Source: Lachnospiraceae bacterium UBA3774
GTDB taxonomy: Bacteria; Bacillota; Clostridia; Lachnospirales; Lachnospiraceae
Direction: 5' to 3'
Length of the DNA: 24,052 nucleotides
Assembly (NCBI GenBank): GCA_002369255.1
Contig: DFFO01000059.1
Location: 1 to 24,052 of the forward strand
Under the pieces are notes generated by a model. That model ran no database searches, was not told where the DNA came from, and worked only from the letters and a program-made list of their open reading frames with translations. Shown here piece after piece: positions 7,472 to 14,706 of this stretch. The position numbers and the translations under genes are program-made. Position 1 is the first letter of the stretch. Each line of letters opens with the position of its first letter.

Positions 7472-7981
7472 ATGAAATATAAGATTAATGATATGGTTCA
7501 CTATGGAACAGATGGGGTCTGCTGCATAACCGGAATCGTGGAAAAACCGTTTAGAGACAATATGGTTAAGTATTATGTACTTAGCCCTGTTTTTAACTCT
7601 ACGTCTACTATCTTTGTGCCCATGGACAACGAGGTTCTTGTTTCCGAGCGCATGCGTTATGCACTCAGTCGGGACGAAGTAAACGGGATCATTGCCGACA
7701 TTTCCACCGAAGAAACCATCTGGATAGACAACGAATCAGAGCGCAAGCTTCGCTATAAGGAGATCATTCAAAGCGGAAATATGCGCGAGATGATCAAGCT
7801 CATCAAAACTCTTGTCACCCATCAGAAAAAGCAGCGTGAGATAGGCAAAAAAATGCATATCGCGGATGAAAGATTTTTAAAAGACGCGGAGCGCTTGATA
7901 AACAACGAATTTGCCGCCGCGCTCGGGATTTCTCCCACAGATGTTTTTGACTACATATCAAACGAAAACGAGGATCTTTGA
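7472..7981 (+). CDS. CarD family transcriptional regulator
   Basis: A 169-residue CarD/CdnL-type protein. The N-terminal Tudor-like RNA polymerase-interacting domain is clear: INDMVHYGTDGVCCITGIVE (residues 5-24), then YYVLSPVFNSTSTIFVPMDN, matching the conserved YYxL and vPvd elements of CarD and of the TRCF RNAP-interacting domain. The rest is helical and charged, as in the CarD DNA-binding C-terminal domain. CarD proteins bind the RNA polymerase beta subunit and stabilise open complexes, often at rRNA and housekeeping promoters. It is a single-gene unit with its own strong promoter and a terminator overlapping its stop codon, divergent from the MATE gene and convergent with psd. Confidence 0.9.
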   Translation: MKYKINDMVHYGTDGVCCITGIVEKPFRDNMVKYYVLSPVFNSTSTIFVPMDNEVLVSERMRYALSRDEVNGIIADISTEETIWIDNESERKLRYKEIIQSGNMREMIKLIKTLVTHQKKQREIGKKMHIADERFLKDAERLINNEFAAALGISPTDVFDYISNENEDL

Positions 7982-7989
7982 TCCCCGTT
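7967..7989 (+). terminator. Intrinsic terminator of the CarD-type gene
   Basis: AACGAGGATC and GATCCCCGTT form a 10-bp stem with one mismatch and a TTT loop, followed by TTATTTTATTT. The TGA stop codon of the gene lies within the loop and stem. On the minus strand, after psd, the hairpin is followed by only a short T-run, so it may work weakly in both directions. Confidence 0.7.
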
Positions 7990-8808
7990 TTATTTTATTT
8001 CGCCTATCTTCATTCCCAGCCTTACAGGATACTCTTTGTGTTCCTTTGAGGCTTTTATGATTTTTTCGTCAATTTCTACCCTGTCTTTCTTGATCAGAAC
8101 TATGACCGTTGAGCCGCCGTACAAAAATTTTCCGGCTTCCTCGCCTCTGTGTACTCTGCCGGGGTTCGGATAATCATTGCTTATCCTGCCTACCAGCATG
8201 GCTCCGACCTGCATAAAAACGACCGGCCCTGCAGTATCTGTTTTTATTACGCAATATTCTCTGCTGTTTTGGGCATAAACATTCTGCGCCTCTGTCGCTA
8301 CCGGCTGAACAGTATGAAGTATTCCGGGGATTTTGATATCCCGGCTTTTAAATCCGGACTCAGGAAAAACATATCTGTGATAGTGGTTTACGGAAAGCCT
8401 GAATATCAGACACTGTCCGTCTTTAAAAGTATCCGCGATAAGCTTGTTTTTTACAAGATCCCCGATAGAGTATCTGACGCCCTTTACCATAAAAAAACTG
8501 CCGTCTTTTATCGGGTAAACGCTCAGATCAGCGTCACACGGAGAGATAAAAGACGCCGCGTCCGTATCAACGGGACGCATTCCTTCTTTGAGTCTTCTTG
8601 TAAAGAACTCATTAAAGCTTTGCCAATCAGTCGGCTCGACCTCTGTCATATCTATTCCGGCGGACTTGATAAAAAGCGGGATAAGCGCGACGGAGCTTCT
8701 TGAGTCAAGAAAACAGCCTGCCGCTTTTGACAGCGCGGGAGCCGTCAGGATCTTCAAAACAAGCCTGCCCCATTTGCTTGAATACAGTTTTTTCAGGATC
8801 TTGCTCAA
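7990..8808 (-). CDS. psd: Phosphatidylserine decarboxylase
   Basis: A membrane-associated pyruvoyl enzyme that converts phosphatidylserine to phosphatidylethanolamine. The 272-residue proenzyme shows the conserved SFNEFFTRRLK (64-74) and RPV segments, SPCDADL (89-95, with the aspartate used in self-cleavage), NHYHRYVFP (141-149) and the self-processing site GGST (231-234), where S233 would become the pyruvoyl group. The start is a TTG whose last bases form the TGA stop of pssA (TTGA overlap), and GGAGGA lies 11 bases upstream inside pssA. It is the last gene of ybhN-like/pssA/psd. It completes the pathway begun by the upstream gene. Confidence 0.95.
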   Translation of the reverse strand: MSKILKKLYSSKWGRLVLKILTAPALSKAAGCFLDSRSSVALIPLFIKSAGIDMTEVEPTDWQSFNEFFTRRLKEGMRPVDTDAASFISPCDADLSVYPIKDGSFFMVKGVRYSIGDLVKNKLIADTFKDGQCLIFRLSVNHYHRYVFPESGFKSRDIKIPGILHTVQPVATEAQNVYAQNSREYCVIKTDTAGPVVFMQVGAMLVGRISNDYPNPGRVHRGEEAGKFLYGGSTVIVLIKKDRVEIDEKIIKASKEHKEYPVRLGMKIGEIK

Positions 8809-9458
8809 GGATTAAGTTTTCCTCCGAAGATGATTATTACAGCGAAAAAGCAAAGACCGATAAATGCCGGTATAAGCAGCCATGGCATATACAGCTTTTT
8901 CATCTTGAACGGTGTGACAAAAGCCGCACCGACAAGTACAAGTCCCGCCAGATATACCATTGAATAATCCAATCCGACAAACAGGTCGATCGCCATAAGA
9001 CCCGGCAGAAAGATCGCCGCGTTGGTAACGGGAAGGCCTATGAAGTGAGTTCTTTTTTCTCCTTCCTTCCTGTCAGCGAAAAGCTCCTGAACGTCAAAAT
9101 ACGCCAGTCTGATGAGCGCAGCCAGGGCAAAGAAGATCATTACGGCATATCCCCAGAAGTCTTTTACTCCGAAGCCGTACAAAATAGAGCCGGGAAGAAG
9201 GCCAAAGCAGACCATATCACTGAGTGAGTCGATATATGATCCGAAGGCTTTTTCTTCTTTTGTCCTCTCTCTCATAGCAGCTATTGTGCCGTCAAACATA
9301 TCGCATACGCCGCTTATCATAAGGCATATAAGAGCGATATAAACGTTTCCGGAAACCGCCTGTACGATTCCGTAAAAGCCCGCGCAAAAGCCGACGTAAG
9401 TCAAAATAACCGTATAATTATAGTATCCGACCGGTTTTTTTCTTTCTTTTTTCTCCAT
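8805..9458 (-). CDS. pssA: CDP-diacylglycerol--serine O-phosphatidyltransferase
   Basis: An integral membrane CDP-alcohol phosphatidyltransferase making phosphatidylserine from CDP-diacylglycerol and serine. The 217-residue protein has about six hydrophobic segments and the family motif as D53-x2-D56-G57-x2-A60, then G73-x3-D77-x3-D81. The spacing between A60 and G73 is longer than the textbook motif and the arginine normally next to the alanine sits at R63. I recall similar longer spacing in clostridial/archaeal-type PssA. AAGGAGA precedes the ATG. The ATG overlaps the stop of the upstream gene (TAATG), and its own stop overlaps psd. Confidence 0.94.
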   Translation of the reverse strand: MEKKERKKPVGYYNYTVILTYVGFCAGFYGIVQAVSGNVYIALICLMISGVCDMFDGTIAAMRERTKEEKAFGSYIDSLSDMVCFGLLPGSILYGFGVKDFWGYAVMIFFALAALIRLAYFDVQELFADRKEGEKRTHFIGLPVTNAAIFLPGLMAIDLFVGLDYSMVYLAGLVLVGAAFVTPFKMKKLYMPWLLIPAFIGLCFFAVIIIFGGKLNP

Positions 9459-10507
9459 TAGTTCTCCTTATCCTCAGCGGCAGTTTTCAAAAGTCTTGCC
9501 GCCTGTACGCCGATCACAACCATTCCTGCTATAAATACCAGAATATAAAAACTGATTCCTCTGGAAAGAAGGACCGCCGTTGTTATTTTTCCTTCGGTAA
9601 AAATCGGTGTAAACAACATAAAAAACACCGCTTCACTGATGCCGACGGCTCCCGGCAGTGGGAGCATATCCACACAGAGATTCAGAAGACATTGCGTCGC
9701 CAAAACCTGAAGCAGCGTAAATCCCGTAAGCCCGAGCGCTTTATATACAAAAAAAGTGATCATAAGCAACGAGAGTCTCTGAACCGTGAGCACGCCGAAA
9801 GTTTTCAGGACCAAAAGCTTGTTTTTCATCAGGAACGCCGCGCATTCGTGATAATGCTCAACCTTGTCTTCTATAGACTCAAGATACTTTTCCGGAGTTT
9901 TGATGATATGCAGCCTTCCTAAAATATTAACCGCTCTTATGCTCAGAAATCTGATGATCTTTCTCGAGAACAGCAGCAATATCAAAAGCGAAATAAGGCC
10001 GACATTCATAAGTATTCCCAAGACGGCAAGTATCCAGACGCTGCCAAACGGTCTTGAAATAAACCCGAAGTTAAGTATAAACAGCACTGCGGTAATAAAC
10101 AGAAACGACCCTTTGTACAGCACAGTGATGGCAAGTAATATTACCGTGCTGTCGGATTTCGGAAAACCGTCCTTGCCCATATAATAAACCTGGGCGGGCT
10201 GTCCTCCGGTACTCGACGGAGTAATCGCGCTGAAATAGAATTCCACAAAAGAATACTTGAAGCACTGCCAGATCGTGATTTTTCTTCCCTGTCCCTGCAT
10301 CAGCACGCGGATAGCATATCCTCCGCAGAAAACATATAGCGCCATGCTTGCTATCGAAACCAGCAGCCAGATCTTTGACGAATTGACAAAAACCATCCAT
10401 ACGCTTCCAAGGTCCTTATCGCGCATGATAAAGTAATAAGTAGCAAACATCAGCACAGCCAATGTTGCAATCTGTCTTATTATTTTTCTGCTTCTGCCTT
10501 CTCTCAT
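9458..10507 (-). CDS. Flippase-like membrane protein of the YbhN/MprF-TM family (UPF0104)
   Basis: A 349-residue polytopic membrane protein with about eight helices, resembling the lysylphosphatidylglycerol synthetase transmembrane domain (YbhN, UPF0104). Supporting segments are YSFVEFYFSAITPSSTGGQP (about 85-104), the polar loop with a serine/threonine-glycine-glycine-glutamine run typical of the family, and LPLPGAVGISEAVFFMLF near the C-terminus (G-x-G-x-x-E). In MprF this domain flips phospholipids; related proteins have been proposed to move lipids. The gene heads a unit with pssA and psd, so a role linked to phosphatidylethanolamine or phosphatidylserine is plausible but inferred. The ribosome binding site is weak; the ATG fits the start of the first basic segment. 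Confidence 0.85.
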   Translation of the reverse strand: MREGRSRKIIRQIATLAVLMFATYYFIMRDKDLGSVWMVFVNSSKIWLLVSIASMALYVFCGGYAIRVLMQGQGRKITIWQCFKYSFVEFYFSAITPSSTGGQPAQVYYMGKDGFPKSDSTVILLAITVLYKGSFLFITAVLFILNFGFISRPFGSVWILAVLGILMNVGLISLLILLLFSRKIIRFLSIRAVNILGRLHIIKTPEKYLESIEDKVEHYHECAAFLMKNKLLVLKTFGVLTVQRLSLLMITFFVYKALGLTGFTLLQVLATQCLLNLCVDMLPLPGAVGISEAVFFMLFTPIFTEGKITTAVLLSRGISFYILVFIAGMVVIGVQAARLLKTAAEDKEN

Positions 10508-10524
10508 GAAATACGGAAAAACCG

Positions 10525-10564
10525 CCTTACTTGTTTTTATGTGTTACAAAACATAACAATAAGG
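10525..10564. repeat. Long imperfect dyad next to the phospholipid operon promoter
   Basis: The left arm CCTTA-c-TTGTT-ttt-ATGT pairs with the right arm ACATAACAATAAGG across a short loop, giving 14 matching pairs with a 1-base and a 3-base bulge. It begins 2 bases beyond the -10 hexamer and covers the expected transcription start, so it is either an operator or a 5' mRNA stem-loop. Confidence 0.5.
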
Positions 10565-10565
10565 T

Positions 10566-10594
10566 ATTATATCATGGATAACGACTTTTGTCTT
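10566..10594 (-). promoter_or_regulatory. Promoter of the ybhN-like/pssA/psd unit
   Basis: On the minus strand, AAGACA (10589-10594), a 17-base spacer and a perfect TATAAT (10566-10571), about 60 bases upstream of the start codon. No terminator is visible after the preceding Tad operon, so some read-through into this unit is possible. Confidence 0.65.
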
Positions 10595-10603
10595 TAAGGC
10601 TTT

Positions 10604-11473
10604 TTATCGCTTACGGATCACCATTCCCGCAAGGCAAAGCGCCGCTCCCAGCAGTATCAGACAGGCCGCCCGAAGTCCCGGCGAGAGCCCGTCCATTTTG
10701 TCCGAAAACATAAACAGAGCTATGGCGATAAAAGCCGCCGCAGGAACAAGCAGAGTGGCATATTTTATCAAGCGCTCCTTTGCAGACCTGCTTTCAGGCG
10801 GGGGCGGCAGCTCTGAGGATTCTTCTTTTTCAAAAAAATCTTCAAAATCGGATTCGTCATAGGATAATTCAATCGGCCTTTCGTTTGCGGTTTCCGGCGG
10901 TTTGTCCGTTTCGGGAGAGCTCTGCGAGGTATTTTCTTTGATAAGATCGCGAACCTCCTCAATATCAAAAGCGTCCCTGCTGACTGCGTCAAAGAATCCG
11001 TACCCTGCCGTAAAACATCTCTCGTCCTCATGATTGATCTTTTTTAGGATAAAAGCTCCGAGCTTTCTGAGTCCGTCGCCGTTGTTTTCGATTTCTTCGG
11101 GATAATAGCAAAAACCGAGCGTATCACCGGCCGCCGATATAAAGATGGCAAAAGGATTGATATACAGCTTTTTGAAATCAAGAAGATATTCCTCGAGCCG
11201 GTCGTATAATTCCGAAATCCCCGAAATGATCAGCTTTAAATCCTCATATTCCATCTGCCTCTGCGCGAAATGTTTTTCCAAAGACGTCATTCCTCCGACG
11301 TCATAGATATAGTTTTCTTCGGAATCAACAAAGCTTTTCATCACCGGCAGCAAACCGTTTATTTCGTTTTCTTCAAGCATCCGAAGCGCATATTCGTTGG
11401 CTTTCCCGACGCTCCCTATCTTTACGAAATTCTTTCCGTATTCTCTTTCATATGATATTTCAAGATTATTCAA
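10604..11473 (-). CDS. DUF6382-type protein with two C-terminal membrane helices (Tad locus)
   Basis: A 289-residue protein. The N-terminal 170 residues resemble the DUF6382 domain found beside clostridial Tad loci: NEINGLLPVMKSF, EDLKLIISGI, DFKKLYINPFAIFIS and FCYYPEE are its recognisable landmarks. An acidic, proline-rich linker (about 180-230) leads to two hydrophobic helices (about 237-258 and 266-285) and a short basic end. DUF6382 is usually joined to an FHA domain; none is present here. The start is TTG, forming a TTGA overlap with the stop of the upstream tadE gene, with GGAGG 10 bases upstream. Last gene of the Tad operon; function unknown, perhaps a regulatory or scaffold part of the pilus machine. 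Confidence 0.75.
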   Translation of the reverse strand: MNNLEISYEREYGKNFVKIGSVGKANEYALRMLEENEINGLLPVMKSFVDSEENYIYDVGGMTSLEKHFAQRQMEYEDLKLIISGISELYDRLEEYLLDFKKLYINPFAIFISAAGDTLGFCYYPEEIENNGDGLRKLGAFILKKINHEDERCFTAGYGFFDAVSRDAFDIEEVRDLIKENTSQSSPETDKPPETANERPIELSYDESDFEDFFEKEESSELPPPPESRSAKERLIKYATLLVPAAAFIAIALFMFSDKMDGLSPGLRAACLILLGAALCLAGMVIRKR

Positions 11474-11820
11474 TTTTTAAATGCCTCCGAAGTATTTTTC
11501 AAAAATCTGATATCAAACAGCTCGTCAGGAGCCTTTATAAATGTTTTTTCAGCGCTTTCTGAATATGAAAGCGCGCTGAAAGGCCATATCTTTACTCCAG
11601 GCTTTTCCCGTTTTTCAAAAAATGTTTTTTCATCCGAACTTCCCGTCATTACATCTGAAAAGCGCTGCTCTATCTCATTTCTCACCGCTGCTGCAGCCGC
11701 GGTTTTGCTTCTGAAAAACATGGCCGCAATGATGATCGCAAAAACGAGAAGTATTGTAAAAGGCGCGATAAACGCTGCTTCTACTGTAATGCTGCCTCCA
11801 TTTTCTTTTATTATTTTCAT
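11470..11820 (-). CDS. TadE-like pseudopilin
   Basis: A 116-residue single-span protein. A short basic head is followed by GGSITVEAAF: a class III-type prepilin processing site (cut after G9, glutamate E14 at position +5), and then a long hydrophobic helix (about 15-36). The external part is about 75 residues with no cysteine. TadE proteins are minor pilins needed for Tad pilus assembly and are processed by the prepilin peptidase encoded just upstream. The chosen ATG at 11820 overlaps the tadV stop as ATGA; a longer reading frame extends upstream but lies inside tadV and has no family similarity. Confidence 0.88.
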   Translation of the reverse strand: MKIIKENGGSITVEAAFIAPFTILLVFAIIIAAMFFRSKTAAAAAVRNEIEQRFSDVMTGSSDEKTFFEKREKPGVKIWPFSALSYSESAEKTFIKAPDELFDIRFLKNTSEAFKN

Positions 11821-12272
11821 TTTGCCCCCTGCAAACAAAGTACTGTCAAAACTCCTGCAAACAAAAACGGAATAAAAGGGAGCTTTTTCTCTTTTCCCCG
11901 TTTTCTTGTTTGTCCCCAGACGCCGCAGGTAAAAAGCGCTATAAAAAGCGCTGCGAGCGTTTTCCAAAATCCGAGAAGCATGCCTGTCGCAGCCAGCGCC
12001 GCAGAGTCTCCCTCTCCGACTTTTTTGGTAAGTATCGAAGCGGCGAGCGCCACTCCTCCCGGAATAAGCCTGGTGATTATGCCTGCGGCCATAAAAAAGC
12101 CTCCGCTGTAAACCGTTTTTGGCGCGGCCGCAGGGCTGTCCCCGGCGTCCGTACACAGCATGACTATTCCGGCACAGAAAAACAAAGCGACAAAAAGAAG
12201 AGATACTGTTCTGTTTTTTATATCTCTTTTTGACATAATACCAAGTGCGAGCACGGCTATCACTTCATTCAT
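11817..12272 (-). CDS. tadV: Prepilin peptidase TadV/CpaA (A24 family)
   Basis: A 151-residue membrane aspartyl protease that cuts the leader of Flp and TadE-type prepilins. It is a short, TadV-size member of family A24 without the methylase domain. The two catalytic aspartates are D17 in SKRDIKNR (equivalent to the usual first Asp) and D89 in the GxGD motif GEGD (86-89), with about five hydrophobic helices. The ATG at 12272 gives an ATGA overlap with the upstream gene, as at other junctions of this operon; a GTG three codons earlier is possible but less likely. Confidence 0.88.
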   Translation of the reverse strand: MNEVIAVLALGIMSKRDIKNRTVSLLFVALFFCAGIVMLCTDAGDSPAAAPKTVYSGGFFMAAGIITRLIPGGVALAASILTKKVGEGDSAALAATGMLLGFWKTLAALFIALFTCGVWGQTRKRGKEKKLPFIPFLFAGVLTVLCLQGAK

Positions 12273-13057
12273 TTTCCGCACCTGCTGCAGGCAGGCAGAT
12301 CCGTCTCTGAAAGGAGCACCCTTTCATATGATCTTTTCAGACCACTGCAGTCCATGCTCGAATGATACCTGTTGCCTTCCTTTGCAATAAATACCGTTTC
12401 TCCGTTTCCCCCGCATTTTTCACAGGGATAATACTTCCCGCCGTTCTCGTTTCGAGCCTCGCCTACGTCCGATGATGAAACGGGACTGATGCTCAGCCGC
12501 AGATGGGTGCAGCCCTCCGATCTGTGATAAACCGTGCCGTTTTCCGCAACAAAAACATATATTTCATCGGTATTTTCAGCTTCACCCTCTGTCACGACTC
12601 TTCCACTCCAGACTCTTCTGCACACGCTTTCGCCAAAGCCGACTCCGGAGGAAAAAGGCAAAGAAAACAGCGTTTTTTCATAAAACGGCACGCTCACGGA
12701 TATCTCGTCATCTTCGATTTTTATTCCATATCCGCCAGGCGAAAGACCTGGCTCAAATACAGGCTTTTCATCATCGGAAAAAATTCCCGAAAACACTGCG
12801 GCCTTCTGAATCGCGGCATCTATTTCATATTGTTTTTCTATCTGCGTATGCATTATTTTAAACAATCCGAGAAATGACGCGAAAAACATCAAAAACAGCG
12901 GCACTGCCAGCGCGGCCTCTGCGGTGATACTCCCCCGGCGGGAAGCCAAGGAAGTCTCTCCGTTGTTATCATCCGGCGGGTTGAACTCGGAAGGATCTTT
13001 TATTTTATTTTTTATATTTTCAACATAGCGCCGGAATAATCCTTTGCGAAGAGACAT
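12269..13057 (-). CDS. TadE-like minor pilin with two zinc-type H-C-C-C modules
   Basis: A 262-residue protein. A charged 41-residue leader ends in RRGSITAEAAL, a prepilin-like site (cut after G42, E47 at +5), followed by a hydrophobic helix (48-69) and an external beta-rich region. The last 95 residues contain two copies of a small module: YVFVAENGTVYHRSEGC...PCEKC (H178, C183, C212, C215) and VFIAKEGNRYHSSMDC...ACSRC (H232, C237, C257, C260). This H-x4-C...C-x2-C pattern resembles short metal-binding modules found at the ends of secreted bacterial proteins; zinc binding is inferred. A strong SD (AGGGAGGT) precedes the ATG. It is presumably a pilus tip or minor subunit. Confidence 0.82.
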   Translation of the reverse strand: MSLRKGLFRRYVENIKNKIKDPSEFNPPDDNNGETSLASRRGSITAEAALAVPLFLMFFASFLGLFKIMHTQIEKQYEIDAAIQKAAVFSGIFSDDEKPVFEPGLSPGGYGIKIEDDEISVSVPFYEKTLFSLPFSSGVGFGESVCRRVWSGRVVTEGEAENTDEIYVFVAENGTVYHRSEGCTHLRLSISPVSSSDVGEARNENGGKYYPCEKCGGNGETVFIAKEGNRYHSSMDCSGLKRSYERVLLSETDLPACSRCGK

Positions 13058-13071
13058 CCTTGACTACCTCC

Positions 13072-14502
13072 CTAAAAAATATCCCCGTAACAGTATTCGC
13101 CGGTTTGGTTCATATGATAGTCGATAGTTCCGGGAAGATACGGAAACATTGCCGAGGCTTCCGCCTCCAGGCTGATACGCGCGGCATATATACAGTTTTT
13201 CATAGTAAATGCAGGTTCGCTTTGGCGTATTTTTGTCTGAATGACGTCCATAGCCCTGTAGCAGACCTTTTCTCTCCCCGTCAGATAAAGCAAAAGCCGA
13301 AGATACTGCTTGTAATTCCAGCCGCCACTTCCCTGTGAAAGAGTCAATTTTCCGGAGTCTTTCAGTAGCGGAACGCTCTCTCCCGCAAGGAGACTTCTTA
13401 CGTCGTCAACCGATTCCGTCAAAGCCCAGATCATTTGCACAAGAAGCTTTACGCCTTTTATTATCCCTTCTATGCACGTCCATCCGGCAATGATCAGGGC
13501 TATCATTTCTGCCTCTGCGTCCTTTTCTTCATCCTTCAGCAGACATACGAAGTTTAGCCCGAATCTCAGGGCGATAAGCCTCTTGACAGCCGAAGACATA
13601 TTTGCGAGCGCCGAATCTTTTCCGCATATCAAATATTCAAGCTCCATAAACTCCCTGTCGCCGTCTGTATATGAATCAAAATGATCGAGGCAGTATTCGT
13701 TTAGCAAAGCTCCTTCATGCAGTCCGTATTCACTTACTATCCCTGAGTTTTTTGATTTTTCAGAACTCGAAAGAGAGGACGGGAATTCACCCGCTTCAAA
13801 TACATTCTCCGACAGCGTTTCCACGTCGTCGCAAACTGCCATAAGCAGCCCTTTCTTTTTTATATCTCCATACGTGGTTCGCAGTTGTTCATACTTTTCC
13901 CTTTCTTCGCTTTCGTTCATTTCCGGAGTCAGTGTTTCAACAGAGGAGCCCTCCCTCTCCTGCAGGTCGTTTTCCGCTTCCGATATGCGTTCGTCTATCT
14001 CTTTTGCTTTTTCACTGATGCCGGAGAGGTCAAACTCCTCTGCTGCGTCTGTTCCGATGATTTCCGAAGCCTCGGTCATGTCTTTAACAAGCTTTGCTGC
14101 AACTCCGACAAGTCCGGCTTTTTTCATATAGTCGCAGACTGACCGTTCAAATACTCTGCCGCCGTCATCAGTTGCGGAGACATACTTTTCCGTGTCAACG
14201 CCTTTTACCGAAAATTCAAACCAGTCCGAGCCGCTGTTTTTTTTCGCATATTTTTGAGCCACCTCTTTAAGTTCTGCCGCATCACCGTATCTGTCCATAA
14301 AAAACAGCAATCCGTAATTATCCCAAAGCAATCTGTCATATTGCGCGAAAACCGATTCGATCGATGAATTTGCCGCCATTTGTACTCTTAGCCGCAGCCC
14401 CTCGCTCCTTGCCGATTCGAGCAGTGTAAAAACAAGGCTCAGAAGCATGAGCAAGGTCATGCTCAAAAAAACCGTAATCTGTCCGCTGAGTTTTTCTGAC
14501 AT
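13072..14502 (-). CDS. DUF5702-type Tad-associated protein
   Basis: A 476-residue protein with the N-terminal segment SGQITVFLSMTLLMLLSLVF (6-25), then LESARSEGLRLRVQMAANSS, a signature I associate with DUF5702 proteins of clostridial Tad loci. The single N-terminal helix would anchor a large external domain, rich in acidic and helical stretches (about 145-250), with another hydrophobic patch near 335-365. There is no glutamate at position +5 after the helix boundary, so processing by the A24 peptidase is uncertain. The position in the operon directly after the pilin gene suggests a large minor subunit or assembly protein (TadG-like role), but function is unproven. The SD is weak; the gene starts 1 base after the flp stop. 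Confidence 0.82.
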   Translation of the reverse strand: MSEKLSGQITVFLSMTLLMLLSLVFTLLESARSEGLRLRVQMAANSSIESVFAQYDRLLWDNYGLLFFMDRYGDAAELKEVAQKYAKKNSGSDWFEFSVKGVDTEKYVSATDDGGRVFERSVCDYMKKAGLVGVAAKLVKDMTEASEIIGTDAAEEFDLSGISEKAKEIDERISEAENDLQEREGSSVETLTPEMNESEEREKYEQLRTTYGDIKKKGLLMAVCDDVETLSENVFEAGEFPSSLSSSEKSKNSGIVSEYGLHEGALLNEYCLDHFDSYTDGDREFMELEYLICGKDSALANMSSAVKRLIALRFGLNFVCLLKDEEKDAEAEMIALIIAGWTCIEGIIKGVKLLVQMIWALTESVDDVRSLLAGESVPLLKDSGKLTLSQGSGGWNYKQYLRLLLYLTGREKVCYRAMDVIQTKIRQSEPAFTMKNCIYAARISLEAEASAMFPYLPGTIDYHMNQTGEYCYGDIF

Positions 14503-14503
14503 A

Positions 14504-14695
14504 TTATCTATATATACTTTCGGATTTTGTATTTATACTCCCGAAAATACTGTTTACAAGCTGTGAAAGCTGATCTTTAAACACCATTACCAGGATCACA
14601 AGCACGACCAGGATCAGAATGATCTCGACCACCCCGATTCCCGTTTCGTCAAGCAGAAAGCTTCCTGTTTTTGGCTTCAACATCTTGTTTTTCAT
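14504..14695 (-). CDS. Flp1-type type IVb pilin
   Basis: A 63-residue prepilin. The basic leader ends in DETG, then IGVVEIILILVVLVILVMVF: cleavage after G19 leaves glutamate at +5 (E24) in front of a long hydrophobic helix, followed by a short polar tail (DQLSQLVNSIFGSINTK). This is the classic Flp/TadA-pilin layout and would be the major subunit of the fibre. It has a strong ribosome binding site (AGAGGGGGT, ending 5 bases before the ATG), as expected for the most needed product of the operon. Only one copy is present in the window. Confidence 0.92.
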   Translation of the reverse strand: MKNKMLKPKTGSFLLDETGIGVVEIILILVVLVILVMVFKDQLSQLVNSIFGSINTKSESIYR

Positions 14696-14706
14696 TTTTA
14701 CCCCCT

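Noticed and set aside
8149..8703. 184-codon plus-strand open frame
   Set aside because: Antisense to psd; product rich in cysteine, tyrosine and arginine without family likeness.
11821..12156. N-terminal extension of tadE to 228 residues
   Set aside because: The extension lies inside tadV in another frame, is very arginine-rich, and the TadE prepilin signal begins at the internal ATG with an ATGA overlap.
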